This document shows, one piece after another, positions 53,451-63,400 of a DNA stretch of 64,000 nt. The notes beneath the pieces are model-generated. The model was not told where the DNA came from. It did not search any database and worked only from the letters and a program-made list of their open reading frames with translations. The stretch's first letter is position 1. Every line of letters begins with the position of its first letter. The stretch spans positions 186,001 to 250,000 of the forward strand of contig NZ_FOSK01000002.1 of the NCBI RefSeq assembly GCF_900114245.1, written 5' to 3'. The stretch comes from Pseudovibrio ascidiaceicola. GTDB lineage: Bacteria > Pseudomonadota > Alphaproteobacteria > Rhizobiales > Stappiaceae. The translations under genes and the position numbers were made by a program.

Positions 53451-56351
53451 ATGACAAAGCTGCTCCATAATTTAAATTGGAATTTTAAATTCTTTTTCCC
53501 TTTCACTTTTATTCTTTCATTTTTTGCAATTACACTTCTAAATTTGATTTTAGCTACACCAACAACTGCTGCCGTTAGCTGCAACTTCCCTGATAGTACG
53601 AACAATGGAATTGCAGTTAATCTGACATTGGACACCTGCACGGTCACGCTCACCCCTACCAATGATGAAGCATTTTTCACTTTCTTTGATAATACATTAG
53701 AGAATGCTGGAATTGCGGTATCTACAGACATTCCAAGCACAGGTTTGGGAGTGAATTCCCTCTCTATCAACGGCACACCACAAATTATTAATAATGGTGT
53801 CAATGCTTTCAATGAGAACTTACCGGACAATACGACAATTACGCTCACGGGAACTCATAATAACAACACCCAAAATTTCGCCCTTTCACTCACTCGCGCT
53901 GGTGGAACAATCACTCTTTCAGGTTCAACCAGTGGAGGAATACCAAGTGCGATCTCTGTTACTTCTGGCAATAATCAAAATATAGAGGTCTCTACCTCGT
54001 TTACAAATCCACTCGTTGTTACCGTAACTGACAGCGGGGGGGACCCTGTCGCCGATGAAACTGTTACTTTCACAGCTCCTGCAACTGGTGCCAGCCTAAG
54101 CTCTGTCACTCAGACCGCAACAACAAATGCTTCTGGCGTGGCAAGCTTGAGTGCAACAGCTAATGCGACCAGTGGCAGCTATGTGGTAGAGGCCAGCGTT
54201 GGCGGGGTTGTAACGACAGCGGACTTTTCCTTAACCAACGATGCTGGAGCAGCCTCTTCCGTTTCGGTGACTTCCGGAAACAACCAGAACACTGCCATTT
54301 CTTCTGCCTTCACAAATCCATTGGTTGTGACTGTAACAGACAGTGGCGGCAACCCTGTTGCCAGTGAGACTGTGACGTTTGCTGCTCCCGCCACGGGTGC
54401 GAGCTTGAGCTCCGTTACACAGACAGCAACAACAAATGCTTTTGGTGTGGCGAGTTTGAGTGCAACAGCTAATGCAACCAGTGGCAGTTATGTGGTGGAG
54501 GCCAGCGTTGGCGGGGTTGTAACGACTGCAGACTTTTCCTTAACCAACGATACCGGATCAGCCTCTTCAGTTTCCGTGACTTCGGGAAACAATCAGAGCA
54601 CTGCTATTTCTTCTGCCTTCGCAAATCCGTTGGTTGTGACTGTGACTGATAGTGGCGGCAATCCAATTGCTAGTGAGACCGTGACATTTACCGCGCCCGC
54701 CACGGGTGCGAGCTTGAGCTCCGTTACACAAACAGCAACCACAAATGCTTCTGGCGTGGCAAGCTTGAGTGCAACAGCTAATGGAACTGGTGGAAGCTAT
54801 GTGGTTGAAGCCAGTGTGAGCGGCGTAGTCTCAACTGCAGATTTTTCTCTTTCCAACACAACAGGACCCTCTTTGATTGTTGTAAGCTCAGGTAATAGCC
54901 AGAGCACTGAGATTTCAAGCAGCTTCTCTGATCCGCTTGTTGTTACAGTCACCGATACGGGCGGAAATCCCGTCGCAAATGAGACAATTACATTTACAGC
55001 ACCGTCCTCCGGTGCAAGCCTAGCTGTAGTTACGCAAACAGCCACAACCAATGCGGCTGGAGTAGCGAGTTTGAGTGCAACAGCAAACGGTATAGCAGGG
55101 AGCTACGTGGTTGCAGCCAGCGCTGTTGGTGTTAGTAGTTCGGCAGACTTTTCACTGACAAATGCACGCGACAGCAACGCTGATATTGTGCGAACAAAAG
55201 CAGTCATAGGTGCCTTCATCGGTGCACGAGCTAATCAAATTGTGGCTGAACAACCGAAGCTGGTACAAAGGTTAAGAACCGGGAAATTCGGTCAACAAAA
55301 AGGCTTAAACAGCTTCTTTTACGATGTTTCCTCTGCACGTCAGCAGGCTTCCTTCCAGTTCAGTTACGCCTCCTTTATGAACAAGCTGACTTCCCTCAAT
55401 AACGATAGCTCTTCGCAATCCAGAAGTCGCATCACCAATGGGTTTGAGCAGGTTGAACAGCAGAAGCAAAATATAGAGCTTAGCTGGGCCGCGGATACAA
55501 TCACGCAACCTCATAAAGCCACAGCAGCGATTAATAGTCTCGTTTCGGATAATGAACTATCGGATGACGGTTATTCACCCTCTGGGTTTGATATTTGGGC
55601 ACAAGGGTCCTACATTCGCGTCGAAAACAACGATTTTGGAAGCAACAATGGACTGTTCTATGTTGGTGTCGATTACCGCCATGAGGATACTTTCCTTTTA
55701 GGCTTTCTGACACAACTGGATATCTCTGAAGAGAACAACAATACAGCCAACACTTCAGCCAGTGGTGTGGGCTGGATGTTTGGTCCTTACGCGGTTCTTC
55801 GCCTACAACCTAATCTCTACATGAATGGCCAGATCACTTATGGGCGTTCCAGCAATGACGTTGATGCACTTGGGCTGGGAACTGATAATTTTGATACTGA
55901 GCGACTGCTGCTCCAAGCTGGTTTAACTGGAGATTTTAGTCTGAATGAGCTGACGATCAATCCGTTTGCCAACCTCACTTATTATTATGAGAAACAAGAG
56001 GAGTATGTTGACCAGCTAGGCAACACAATCTCCGATCAAACCTTTACTCTTGGGCGATTAGAATTCGGGCCACGTGTCTCCTATGACTATTTGAGCGAGA
56101 CAGGCTACTTGTTCTCTCCCTTCCTATCTGTTTCAGGAATTTATGATTTCAATCGCCTGATTAGTGACATTCCAACAGACGCAACGTTGGCTTCAGCGGA
56201 TGAGAACTTCCGCGCCAGGGTAGAAGGTGGGGCAGAACTGTTCATTCCAAGTCCTGGAATTCGGGTTCTGGGAGAAGGATTTTACGACGGGATTGGAGTT
56301 TCAGGCTATGAGGCATACGGCGGCAAACTGAGCGCAAATATTCAGTTTTAA
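53451..56351 (+). CDS. Autotransporter with four tandem Ig-like (Big_1/invasin-type) repeats
   Basis: A 966-residue surface protein. Order: signal peptide (residues about 12-40, FFFPFTFILSFFAITLLNLI), a short N-terminal domain with a Cys pair, four Ig-like repeats, a linker, then a C-terminal beta-barrel of about 290 residues ending in Phe (YGGKLSANIQF). The repeats have a 103-codon period, with NPLVVTVTDSGGNPV and SGVASLSATAN in each, and resemble the Big_1 domains of invasin and intimin. The barrel has the FDIWAQGSYIRVE start of autotransporter domains. It is probably an adhesin. The gene is AT-rich relative to its neighbours, suggesting transfer. A weak GGAAA precedes the ATG. Confidence 0.87.
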   Translation: MTKLLHNLNWNFKFFFPFTFILSFFAITLLNLILATPTTAAVSCNFPDSTNNGIAVNLTLDTCTVTLTPTNDEAFFTFFDNTLENAGIAVSTDIPSTGLGVNSLSINGTPQIINNGVNAFNENLPDNTTITLTGTHNNNTQNFALSLTRAGGTITLSGSTSGGIPSAISVTSGNNQNIEVSTSFTNPLVVTVTDSGGDPVADETVTFTAPATGASLSSVTQTATTNASGVASLSATANATSGSYVVEASVGGVVTTADFSLTNDAGAASSVSVTSGNNQNTAISSAFTNPLVVTVTDSGGNPVASETVTFAAPATGASLSSVTQTATTNAFGVASLSATANATSGSYVVEASVGGVVTTADFSLTNDTGSASSVSVTSGNNQSTAISSAFANPLVVTVTDSGGNPIASETVTFTAPATGASLSSVTQTATTNASGVASLSATANGTGGSYVVEASVSGVVSTADFSLSNTTGPSLIVVSSGNSQSTEISSSFSDPLVVTVTDTGGNPVANETITFTAPSSGASLAVVTQTATTNAAGVASLSATANGIAGSYVVAASAVGVSSSADFSLTNARDSNADIVRTKAVIGAFIGARANQIVAEQPKLVQRLRTGKFGQQKGLNSFFYDVSSARQQASFQFSYASFMNKLTSLNNDSSSQSRSRITNGFEQVEQQKQNIELSWAADTITQPHKATAAINSLVSDNELSDDGYSPSGFDIWAQGSYIRVENNDFGSNNGLFYVGVDYRHEDTFLLGFLTQLDISEENNNTANTSASGVGWMFGPYAVLRLQPNLYMNGQITYGRSSNDVDALGLGTDNFDTERLLLQAGLTGDFSLNELTINPFANLTYYYEKQEEYVDQLGNTISDQTFTLGRLEFGPRVSYDYLSETGYLFSPFLSVSGIYDFNRLISDIPTDATLASADENFRARVEGGAELFIPSPGIRVLGEGFYDGIGVSGYEAYGGKLSANIQF
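53943..55172 (+). repeat. Four tandem 309-bp repeats in the autotransporter gene
   Basis: Repeat units start at about 53943, 54252, 54561 and 54867; the third is three bases shorter. Units 1-3 are nearly identical in protein sequence (one reads GGVVTTADFSLTN) but vary at silent positions; unit 4 is more diverged. The copies could recombine and change the length of the passenger domain. Confidence 0.85.
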
Positions 56352-56575
56352 AGTCCGGCTAAAAGGCGAGTTGTTTGATAATCATCCAAACCGCTTGAAC
56401 TCCAATAATAAGGATGCCGTAAGACCTCACAAGCTCTACCAATGCTCTCGCATTATAACGCAGAGTTGAATGACCTTGCGGCACTTACTCCCGTTTGAGT
56501 GCATTTTGGCACAACCTGGGGGCGTAACAGCTCACATCATGGCGGCATTGCAACTCTAAATTCAGGAGCATTGAA

Positions 56576-57562
56576 ATGCCAGTTATCACAGGTGCCGTGC
56601 GGAACGAGACCCTCCCAGTCCAACCACAGGCGGTTCAGAACACTGCCAAGCCTGCTGAGCTGCAAGACACGTATAAGGAGCGTCATCTTGGAGATCTTGG
56701 TATCAACGTAAAATACAATCCCGCTATTCCAGAGCGGCAAGTGGATTCCAGCCTTGCTGCAGTTTCAGTGCACCGCATGGTCAATGACAAACTTGGGATG
56801 ACGACAAATGCGCTTCACAACGTCGTGGAGGGCGGTAAGGATGCAGTGCTGTCTGCTAAAGCCCCATTCCTAACCAGCGCCTCACCCGCTCAGGAAACAG
56901 CTGGGACACACAAGTCAGTTGCTGCCTCTCCTGCTGATATCGCGAATTTGCCGGATGGATCATATCTGCAAACGCAGGGCAGATGGCTGGATGCTTCAAC
57001 CGTGCAGGTGCCTGCGCCTGGAAATGTGTTTGGCGCAAGCGGGCTGTTTGCCTCTGCTGAGACGAGCCTCGATATTCCTCTTGTGACGCCAATCAGTCCT
57101 AACCGGGATGACATCGCAGCTGCCTTCGGTGTCAAAATCTTTGATGAGGGACAGACAGTGCCGCTGAAGTTTGATGGCAATCTCAATGCAGTTGAGTATG
57201 AGTTCGGCAAGGCCTACCCACAATACCGGCTGGATGTGGCAAACGGCTTCTTTATTGAAACGCACGACTTCCCGCATGTGTTCATGCCAGCTTCTGAGCA
57301 GAGCGAGATTGTCATCACTGTGGGGACACAGCTTGAAGAAGATCAGTTTGCTCTCACGAACTTCCTTGTTCCACATGGCAGCGGAATTTTGGTGCCGGGG
57401 AATACAATTCACGCCGATGCGTTCAGCTCAGGCAGCATCATTGCGTTGCTGACACATTGTACGGAAGCTGATGTTGTTTTGATGCACCAGCCGGATGACA
57501 GCCCATTGCCAATTAAAATCGACACCTCAGAGAGACTGGGACTTGCTGAGTGGCATGTCTAA
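56576..57562 (+). CDS. Unrecognised protein with a C-terminal cupin-like region
   Basis: A 328-residue protein with AGGAG in front of the ATG. Residues 1-140 are polar, Ala/Pro/Val-rich and probably disordered (TGAVRNETLPVQPQAVQNTA). The second half looks like a cupin-type beta fold: FFIETHDFPHVFMP and FLVPHGSGILVPGNTIHADA provide His residues that could bind metal, followed by LLTHCTEADVVLMHQPDD. I know no family for it. There is no signal peptide or membrane segment. It lies 225 bases after the autotransporter and before the atp operon, in the same accessory segment. Confidence 0.65.
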   Translation: MPVITGAVRNETLPVQPQAVQNTAKPAELQDTYKERHLGDLGINVKYNPAIPERQVDSSLAAVSVHRMVNDKLGMTTNALHNVVEGGKDAVLSAKAPFLTSASPAQETAGTHKSVAASPADIANLPDGSYLQTQGRWLDASTVQVPAPGNVFGASGLFASAETSLDIPLVTPISPNRDDIAAAFGVKIFDEGQTVPLKFDGNLNAVEYEFGKAYPQYRLDVANGFFIETHDFPHVFMPASEQSEIVITVGTQLEEDQFALTNFLVPHGSGILVPGNTIHADAFSSGSIIALLTHCTEADVVLMHQPDDSPLPIKIDTSERLGLAEWHV

Positions 57563-57597
57563 GACACTAAGAACGAGTAGTGTTTAGACAAAGAAAA

Positions 57598-57627
57598 AGG
57601 CTCCCGAAATTCGGGAGCCTTTTTTGA
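57598..57627. terminator. Bidirectional terminator between the cupin-like gene and atpF
   Basis: AAGGCTCCCGAA pairs with TTCGGGAGCCTT, followed by T residues; A residues flank the left side. It can end the rightward gene and the leftward atp operon. A second inverted repeat (GTCTAA/TTAGAC, 57558-57590) precedes it. Confidence 0.9.
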
Positions 57628-57651
57628 TATTCTTGTCAGAAATTCTGAGGA

Positions 57652-58137
57652 TCAATTCAGGTTTTCAGAAACCTGTTTGATGCTCTGCTTGAGCACTTTA
57701 TCCTGAACTTCTTCTTTGGCAGTGCTGGAAGCGACGATGGTTTCAGCTGCCTGAACTGCAACATCTGCAGCACGGGAGCGAACCTGTGCAATCGCATTTG
57801 CTTCAGCCTGAGCGATTTTCGCTTCGGCTGCTTTGGTGCGACGTGCAATCATCTCTTCGAGAGCTGCCTTGGCTTCTTCAGCCAGACGATCAGCTTCAAC
57901 TTTTGCGTCAGCAACGATCTGATCTGCTTCCGCTTCAGCCTCTTTACGCTTGCGCTGGTACTCGGCCATCAGAGCCTGAGCTTCTTCACGCAGCTTACGG
58001 GCGCCTTCAAGCTCTTGCTTGATGTTGTCCGCTTGCTGGTCAAGCATTGCACCAACCTTGCCAGGTACTTTCAGGTACCACAGCAGGGCAAAGAAGAGGA
58101 TGAGACCAACGAGTGCCCAAAGGCTTGCATCGAACAT
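57652..58137 (-). CDS. atpF: ATP synthase F0 subunit b
   Basis: Peripheral-stalk subunit of the proton-driven ATP synthase, 161 residues. One N-terminal membrane helix (SLWALVGLILFFALLWYL) is followed by a long charged helix rich in Ala, Glu, Lys and Arg that forms the stalk. AAGGGG precedes the ATG at 58137. It follows the b' gene by 11 bases and ends the F0 operon before a terminator. Confidence 0.95.
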   Translation of the reverse strand: MFDASLWALVGLILFFALLWYLKVPGKVGAMLDQQADNIKQELEGARKLREEAQALMAEYQRKRKEAEAEADQIVADAKVEADRLAEEAKAALEEMIARRTKAAEAKIAQAEANAIAQVRSRAADVAVQAAETIVASSTAKEEVQDKVLKQSIKQVSENLN

Positions 58138-58148
58138 TCTGTCACCCC

Positions 58149-58700
58149 TTACTTAAGTGCAGCATCAACGGCTTTGGCAACTTCAGCTTTCGCTGGAGCA
58201 CGGCCACCGATAAGTGCCTTCACAAGCTCACCTGTCGTCTCGGCGGCGATTTCGCCAACATGAGACAGGCTTTCAGCTGTGATCTTGGAAATGCTCTGTT
58301 CAGATTCGGAAAGCTTAGCTGCCAGCTGCTCTTCAGCCGCTGCGCGGGCGCTTTCTGTCTCTGCTTTCACCTTAGAACGTGCATCATGAGCCATGGTAGT
58401 GGCTTTTTTGCGCGCTTCAGCTAGAGCACTTTCGTAGGATGCAATGGCTTCATCTGTCTCTTGCTTGAGACGGGATGCTTCTGCCATATCACCTGCGATG
58501 CGATCGCGACGATCTTCAAGGATACCGCCGATGCGTGGAAGGACCACTTTCGACATTACCCAGTAGAAAACGCCGAAGGAAAGAACCAACCACAACAGCT
58601 GAGACGGGTAAGTCGTGCTGTCGAACGGAGGAAAGCTACCGCCATCCTCTACAATGCCAACTTCGGCAGTTGTATTCAGGTTGCCTTGAGTATTCGACAT
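58149..58700 (-). CDS. atpF2: ATP synthase F0 subunit b'
   Basis: Second peripheral-stalk subunit, 183 residues, a divergent relative of b; the pair b/b' is typical of Alphaproteobacteria and phototrophs. An acidic N-terminus precedes one membrane helix ([20 protein letters not shown]), then the charged stalk helix ([20 protein letters not shown]). The ATG at 58700 has GGAGAAG upstream. A long hairpin separates it from atpE. Confidence 0.94.
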   Translation of the reverse strand: MSNTQGNLNTTAEVGIVEDGGSFPPFDSTTYPSQLLWLVLSFGVFYWVMSKVVLPRIGGILEDRRDRIAGDMAEASRLKQETDEAIASYESALAEARKKATTMAHDARSKVKAETESARAAAEEQLAAKLSESEQSISKITAESLSHVGEIAAETTGELVKALIGGRAPAKAEVAKAVDAALK

Positions 58701-58726
58701 CAACTTCTCCGTGAACGCTCTTCGTA

Positions 58727-58780
58727 CGTTTTATGATTTTAGAGACGGTCCCTACCATGAGGAACCGTCATCATAAAACG
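58727..58780. repeat. Long intercistronic hairpin in the atp operon
   Basis: CGTTTTATGAT (58727-58737) is the exact reverse complement of ATCATAAAACG (58770-58780). Within it GACGGT (58744-58749) pairs with ACCGTC (58764-58769). There is no U-run, so it is not a terminator. It sits between atpE and the b' gene in the transcript. Confidence 0.75.
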
Positions 58781-58799
58781 CTCTAATCTTTGTCGTCGA

Positions 58800-59027
58800 T
58801 TATACTGCGAACAGCAGCAGAAGTGCGACGAGAAGGGAGAAGATGCCGAGAGCTTCGGTCACAGCAAAGCCGAGGATGAGGCGGCCAAACTGTCCATCTG
58901 CAGCAGATGGGTTGCGCAGTGCGCCGGCAAGGAAGTTGCCGAAGATGTTACCAAGACCGAGAGCTGCACCACCCATACCAAGGCAGGCGATACCGGCACC
59001 GATGTATTTTGCTGCTTCTGCTTCCAT
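58800..59027 (-). CDS. atpE: ATP synthase F0 subunit c
   Basis: Proton-carrying rotor-ring subunit, 75 residues: two membrane helices joined by a polar loop ([16 protein letters not shown]). The proton-binding Glu is in [20 protein letters not shown] on helix 2. AGGAG precedes the ATG. No sodium-type ligand pattern is evident. Confidence 0.97.
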   Translation of the reverse strand: MEAEAAKYIGAGIACLGMGGAALGLGNIFGNFLAGALRNPSAADGQFGRLILGFAVTEALGIFSLLVALLLLFAV

Positions 59028-59100
59028 GACATGTGCTCCTAAACTAGCAATATCGTCTATGACTTTGTTTTGGGTTTGAAACCCGGATTCTACACGTTAC

Positions 59101-59868
59101 TTAGTGGCTCGGATGGAGCGCATCTGCAAGATACATGCACGTAAGAACGGTAAAGACGTAGGCCTGAAGGAATGCCACGAGGAACTCAAGAGCCGTGATG
59201 GCAACTGTGAGTATCAGAGGCAGGACCGCAGATGCGACGCCAACTGCACCGAAGCCGGTGAGCATGACAACAAAACCTGCGAAAACCTTCAGAGTGATGT
59301 GACCAGCAAGCATGTTTGCGAACAAACGAACGGACAGGCTAACTGGACGTGAAAGGAAAGAGATAACTTCAATCGCGGACACCAGAGGAATAACCCCTGC
59401 TGGAACCCCACTTGGAACGAACAGCTTAAGGAAGCCTGCGCCGTGCTTGAAGAAACCGTAGATCGTTACAGTGCCAATCACGAGAATTGCGAGTGCAAAT
59501 GTCACGATGATCTGACTTGTAACGGTGAAGAAGTATGGGAACATCCCGAGCATGTTTGCAACGAATACGAACATGAACAGGGAGAAGACGAGCGGGAAGA
59601 ACCGCATTCCGTCATTGCCTGCTGATCCTCGCAATGTGGCAGCAACAAACTCGTAGGACATTTCCGCCATGAGTTGAGCGCGGCTTGGGACCAGACCACG
59701 TCTGTTGGTAGACAGAACGAGGAACAAGGTCGCTACAGCGACGGTGACAACCATGAACAAGGAAGCGTTGGTAAAGGAGAAATCAACACCGCCAATCTCC
59801 ACAGGAAAGATCTTGGAGATATGAAACTGGTGGATCGGATCGATCGCGTTGCCTGAATTTCCAGCCAC
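59101..59868 (-). CDS. atpB: ATP synthase F0 subunit a
   Basis: Membrane stator subunit forming the proton half-channels, 255 residues with about six helices. The essential Arg lies in [20 protein letters not shown]. The start codon is GTG at 59868 with AGGGGT upstream. It is followed by atpE 73 bases on. Confidence 0.96.
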   Translation of the reverse strand: MAGNSGNAIDPIHQFHISKIFPVEIGGVDFSFTNASLFMVVTVAVATLFLVLSTNRRGLVPSRAQLMAEMSYEFVAATLRGSAGNDGMRFFPLVFSLFMFVFVANMLGMFPYFFTVTSQIIVTFALAILVIGTVTIYGFFKHGAGFLKLFVPSGVPAGVIPLVSAIEVISFLSRPVSLSVRLFANMLAGHITLKVFAGFVVMLTGFGAVGVASAVLPLILTVAITALEFLVAFLQAYVFTVLTCMYLADALHPSH

Positions 59869-59920
59869 AGGTAGTACCCCTGAAGTGCCAATTTACGAGC
59901 GCAAGAGCGCGATGAATTAG

Positions 59921-60295
59921 TTAGTCCTGCTTCTTGCCGGAATTCATCCGTCTTTCAGGACCGGCGACTTTGCCCGCCTCCCGAAGGACGTTTAATATTC
60001 CCGCAACAAAGCCAAGCATAAGGAGAATTATCATCCCCCACGGCTTGGTCCCGATCCAGCTATCCGCCATCCAGCCGAGTGCCCCCCCGACAAAGATAGC
60101 GGCAATAAACTCGGAAGACATCTTCCAAGCCTGTGACAAGCCTGACATCGCGCTGGTCTTGTTCGGCACCTCTTTAGCAGAGGCTTCGTCCAAGCGTGTA
60201 TCCAACGTTTTGCCGAGCTTTTCTAGCCGCTCAGACAGGTGACGATCAGTTTCTTTCATGTCTTTTTTACTCTGCTTATTCTCATCGGGAGACAT
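59921..60295 (-). CDS. atpI: ATP synthase protein I (AtpI)
   Basis: A small membrane protein that heads F0 operons and helps assemble the c ring. From ATG 60295 it is 124 residues; the ATG at 60301 is too close to the ribosome site AGGAAG. A charged N-terminus precedes two helices (EFIAAIFVGGALGWMADSW, IILLMLGFVAGILNVLREA). Confidence 0.9.
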   Translation of the reverse strand: MSPDENKQSKKDMKETDRHLSERLEKLGKTLDTRLDEASAKEVPNKTSAMSGLSQAWKMSSEFIAAIFVGGALGWMADSWIGTKPWGMIILLMLGFVAGILNVLREAGKVAGPERRMNSGKKQD

Positions 60296-60338
60296 GTTCA
60301 TTCTTCCTAGATACCGGCAGATAGTTCAAAGACATGGA

Positions 60339-60359
60339 TGCCCCTGAAAGTCGGGGGCA
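60339..60359. repeat. Hairpin in the atp operon leader
   Basis: TGCCCC (60339-60344) pairs with GGGGCA (60354-60359) around TGAAAGTCG. It lies between smc and atpI and has no U-run, so it is probably a leader structure or weak pause and not a terminator. Confidence 0.5.
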
Positions 60360-60491
60360 CCATAATGCTCGTGATCTGCACTGTCAAGGTTAGAGCTACT
60401 TAAGCTAAATAACTGATATCTAAGGATTTTCCAGAGTTTCTAACAGAGAATACGTATAAAGGATACTTTCAAGGCCGTATTGTACCCTATT

Positions 60492-63400
60492 TTAGGCCGG
60501 TTCAGTGAATCGCTCAGCCGTCTCAAGATCTACTGATACGAGCTGTGAGACCCCTCTTTCAGCCATGGTTACACCGAACAATCTGGACATGCGCGCCATG
60601 GTAATCGGGTTATGTGTAATCACGGTAAAGCGGGTCTGGGTGTTCTGTGCCATGTCCTCCAGCAGAGCACAATAACGCTCCACGTTGGCGTCATCCAACG
60701 GAGCGTCAACCTCGTCCAGAACACAGATTGGGGCCGGATTCGTAAGGAAAACTGCGAATATGAGTGCCATGGCGGTGAGAGCCTGCTCTCCACCTGAAAG
60801 CAGTGTCATGGTCTGTGGTTTCTTGCCCGGAGGACGTGCAAAGATCTCCAGACCAGCATCGAGCGGGTCTTCCGCATCCACCAGTTTCAGCTCTGCAGTT
60901 CCACCGCCGAACAAGTGTGTGAATAAACGCTTGAAGTGGCCGTTGACCTGATCAAAAGAGTTCAAGAGACGCTCTCTCGCTTCCTTGTTCAGGTTCATGA
61001 TTCCTGTGCGCAACTTCCTGATGGCCTCAATAAGGTCGTCTCTTTCGGTGATCAGCGTGTCTCGCTGCTCCGTAATTTCCTGCATTTCCTCATCGGCACG
61101 TAGGTTTACGCCTCCAAGACGTTCACGCTCAGCCTTCAAACGATCAAGCTTGCGTTCGGCACCTTCGGCATCCGGCAAAGGCGCATCTTGTGACAGTCCG
61201 GCCATCTCGTGCAGACGAGAGACATTGACTTCCAGCACCTCATCCACGCGGCGCTCAATTTCCAAGCGGCGTTCTTTGGCTGCCTCAAGACGTTCTTCCG
61301 CACGAACCTTGCGCTCACGGGCGCCGGATAAGCCCTCCATAGCCTCGCGGGCTTTCTGGTCAGCGATCAGCTGGCGCTTTTCGCCTTCTGCGAGTTTGTC
61401 GTCAGCAGCCTTGCGAGAATCTTCTGCGCTCGACAGGCCATTTAACAGATCCTGACGCTTGAGTTCGATTTCCTCTGGGCTCTCTAAAAGGATGAGACGC
61501 TCTTCTGCCGCGTCATCCCGGCGCTGACGCAGGACGGAGATTTGTTTGTCTGCATTTTGCGCGCGCTGAACCCAGTTTTGCCTGTCGCGCTCGATGGTCT
61601 CAAGGCGCCTCGCACGCAGCTCCCCTTCCCGCTTGAGTGCATCAGTGGCCCCTTTGGCCTCTGCCAGCTTGCTGCGGCAGGTGGAAACATCTTTGGACGC
61701 GCTTTCTAGTTCAGCCGTTACGCCTGCAATGTCTGGCAACTCATCGAGTGCGCCTTCCGCCTCTTCGAGTGAGGCTGCTGTTTCCTCGTAGTCTTCGTTT
61801 GCACGGCGGAGCTGTTCTTCAAGCGTTGTTTTACGAACCGACAATTCAGTCAGGGCACGCTCAGCAGTCGCGAGCTCTTCGCGCAAGGCGACAATGCGAG
61901 ATTGCTCCAGACGCAGCTTCTGACGCATGTCCTGCTCAGTAACTTCAGCTTGACGTCGATGCTCGGTCGCGGTCTCCAGCGCTTCTTTCTTTTCTTCCAC
62001 CAGATCTCTCGTCTGCTCGACAAGGTCTTCCAGTTCCGCCAAGCGGTTTCGTTGTGCGAGGCGTTGTGCGGCAGGTGTTGGAGCGTCGGCTGCGATGATC
62101 AAACCATCCCAGCGCCACAGATCCCCTTGCTTGCTGACCAGTCGCTGGCCGACTTTCAGCTCTTTGCGCAAAGCTGAGCCGTGTTCAGCCTCAATCAGCC
62201 CAACCTGAGAGAGACGACGTGCCAGCTCATTGGGCGCCTGCACATATTCGGAAAGCGGTGTAGCACCTGCTGGAAGGCTCGGGTCACTGCCCGTACCCGC
62301 ATTCAGGCTCCAACGAACGGGCGCATCTTCTTCCATTGCAGCATCAAGGTCTTCACCCAAGGCGGCACCCAGCGCTGTTTCCAACCCCGGGTTCACACTC
62401 ATGCGGTCTACAGCGGGTGTCCAGTCTCCGCTTTGGCCAGCAGAAAGGACGGCCTGCAGTGTCTTGGCTTCTGTCTCATATCTAGAGAGAGCTGAATGTG
62501 CTTCATTCAATGGGTTGCGGCAGTTGTTTTCTGTTTCGCGTGCCGTTGCCAGAGTTTCTTCCGCCTCAACTGCGGTTTCTTCTGCTTCAGCCAGCTCCTC
62601 AAGAGCCATTTCCAGCTCTTCTCGTTTATCGCTTGGGCCACTGGCTGTTTTCAGCTCCGCTTCCACAGCCTCAAGCTGCCCCTTGAAGCGGTCTACCTCT
62701 TCTTTAAAGCGGGCGCTCTTCTGGCGAATGCCTGAGATCTGATTGTCGAGCTGTGTGTGCTTGGCAAGGAGACTGGCGTGATCCTGTGTGATCCGCGAGT
62801 GCTTCATCTCACTGGCATCAAGGTTGTCTTCCGCGGTCAACACCAGTTCCTCAGCTTCAGCAGCCCGCTCATCCAAGGTCTCGGCAGCTTCGAGGAGTTC
62901 TTGTTTTTCCTCTTCCAATTCTTCCAGATGGCTGGTGTTTTCGCTGGCAAGCTGGGCTTCGCGCTCGATGTCCTGCTCCATCTGAGCAAGACGCGCCTGA
63001 AGGTCCATCAGCTTTTCTTTGATGCGCCGATCTTCTGACTCAAGATCGTTTTTCGCGATAATCAGATGTTGGAGCGCAGCAGCAGCACCACCGGCAGCTT
63101 CTCGAAGCTTTGGAATTTCATGGGCAGCGAGGGCCTGCTCTTTCGCAGTAGAGGCCTGAAGACCGGCGATGTCTCGCATACCGATCTCAGCATCCGCATA
63201 TTGCTTGCGGGCGGCATCCAGCGCGGCTGTTGCTTCCTGCCAGCGCAGATACAGGATCGTCGCTTCGGCCTTGCGGATTTCTGAAGAGAGGTTGCGGTAG
63301 CGGGTGGCTTGTCTTGCTTGCCGTTTCAGGCCGTCGAGTTGGCCTTCAATCTGAACAACCACATCTTCCAGACGTTCCAGATTGGTTTCAGCAGCCCGCA

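Noticed and set aside
53943-55172. Tandem repeats considered as a CRISPR or minisatellite array
   Set aside because: The 309-base units stay in frame and encode Ig-like domains; there are no spacers.
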